The position numbers and the translations under genes were made by a program. DNA of 64,000 bases from Myxococcales bacterium (GTDB taxonomy: Bacteria; Myxococcota; Bradymonadia; UBA7976; UBA1532). Below are positions 63,648 through 64,000 of this stretch, piece by piece; within the stretch, counting starts at the first letter, position 1, and every line of letters begins with the position of its first letter. The notes beneath the pieces were generated by a model that searched no databases, was not told the origin of the DNA, and was given only the letters and a program-made list of their open reading frames with translations. The DNA lies in contig JACKDM010000006.1 in assembly GCA_020633515.1 (NCBI GenBank), positions 1 through 64,000 on the forward strand. The letters run 5' to 3'.

Positions 63648-64000
63648 CGTCACCCTCCATGGCGAGATCACACGCCAGCCGCAGCCCCACCGTCGTCAGG
63701 CGCTGCCCGGGCGGATTGCCGAAGCGCGCCGCGCAGTCGACGGTCGTCCCCGTCGAGCAGAACGCCCCGCCGCGCACCATGCGGGTGTCGGCCGGGCCCT
63801 CGACGTCGATGTCGGCGATGACGACCCGGCTCCCATCGGGCGGGCCATCGAGCGCCCAGGGCTCGAGGCACCAGCTCCGCATGTTGCCGGCGAGCCATCG
63901 CACTCCATAGATGCTCACGTCGGCCGTCGCGGTCGCGACCGGCACCGGCCCGCGGATCTGCGGCAGCGAGTTGGCGACGTGGGTCAGCACCGGCTCGAAG
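63628..64000 (-). CDS. formylglycine-generating enzyme-like (SUMF1) protein, C-terminal part
   Basis: Only the last 123 residues are in the window. GVRWLAGNMRSWCLEPWALD, then DTRMVRGGAFCST, then RFGNPPGQRLTTVGLRLA, follow the ends of FGE-sulfatase domains (GNV.EW, RGGS, R...GFR). Members either make formylglycine in sulfatases or act as non-catalytic domains of kinases and other signalling proteins; the association with FHA favours the second. The gene runs off the right edge, so its start and other domains are unknown. Confidence 0.7.
   Translation of the reverse strand, partial: FEPVLTHVANSLPQIRGPVPVATATADVSIYGVRWLAGNMRSWCLEPWALDGPPDGSRVVIADIDVEGPADTRMVRGGAFCSTGTTVDCAARFGNPPGQRLTTVGLRLACDLAMEGDDGIDAE

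Overview
The window is very GC-rich bacterial DNA with G or C at most third codon positions. Its contents point to a myxobacterium-like member of the Myxococcota: many lipoproteins with low-complexity linkers (including Gly-Glu runs), thrombospondin type 3 (TSP3) calcium-binding proteins, one with a MYXO-CTERM-like tail, a Hanks-type Ser/Thr kinase, an FHA regulator, and an ECF sigma factor with a FecR-like partner. The Gly-Glu lipoproteins also recall Bradymonadia, so I cannot place it to order. I saw no rRNA, tRNA, CRISPR array, insertion sequence or phage integrase.

Layout. 1-4088 (minus): aldehyde dehydrogenase (cut by the window edge), iron-sulfur uracil-DNA glycosylase, coaBC. 4416-12992 (plus): eight overlapping genes forming a likely lipid or lipopeptide pathway: PhyH dioxygenase, sulfotransferase, FAAL-ACP-condensation protein, a methyltransferase-fold fragment, second sulfotransferase, SDR, pterin-synthase-like protein, fatty acid desaturase. 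13004-15501 (minus): AAA ATPase plus a TOPRIM-like partner, possibly defence. 15532-20244 (minus): chorismate mutase, U32 protein, glycerophosphodiesterase lipoprotein and a secreted protein. 20606-32271 (plus): a twelve-gene run I do not recognise as any described system. It begins with a protein of tandem L7/L12-like repeats, continues with six paralogues of one small family, two proteins ending in PASTA domains, a long coiled coil and three large unknowns. 32315-37363: NadR-like ATPase, TonB-dependent receptor, and the convergent sigma/FecR pair. 37427-49739 (minus): five secreted or lipid-anchored surface proteins (Kelch, Gly-Glu, TSP3). 50065-55049 (plus): kinase, secreted beta-barrel-like protein, ASH-domain lipoprotein. 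55063-57071 (minus): DsbD-like protein and an outer-membrane barrel. 57315-59874 (plus): inositol-phosphate synthase, UbiA prenyltransferase, acetyltransferase. The end holds a lipoprotein, an unknown protein, an FHA protein and the end of a formylglycine-generating-enzyme-like gene.

Two traits run through the whole window. Genes are joined by 4-bp ATGA or GTGA overlaps, which makes true starts and stops easy to fix. Several genes (glycosylase, FAAL protein, ATPase, coiled-coil protein, Gly-Glu lipoprotein, kinase) carry one or more one-base frame changes inside GC-rich tracts while the flanking frames look well conserved. Either the assembly has uncorrected indels or these genes are recently broken; raw reads would decide. 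The octamer ATGGCATC/GATGCCAT is also far more common than base composition predicts.
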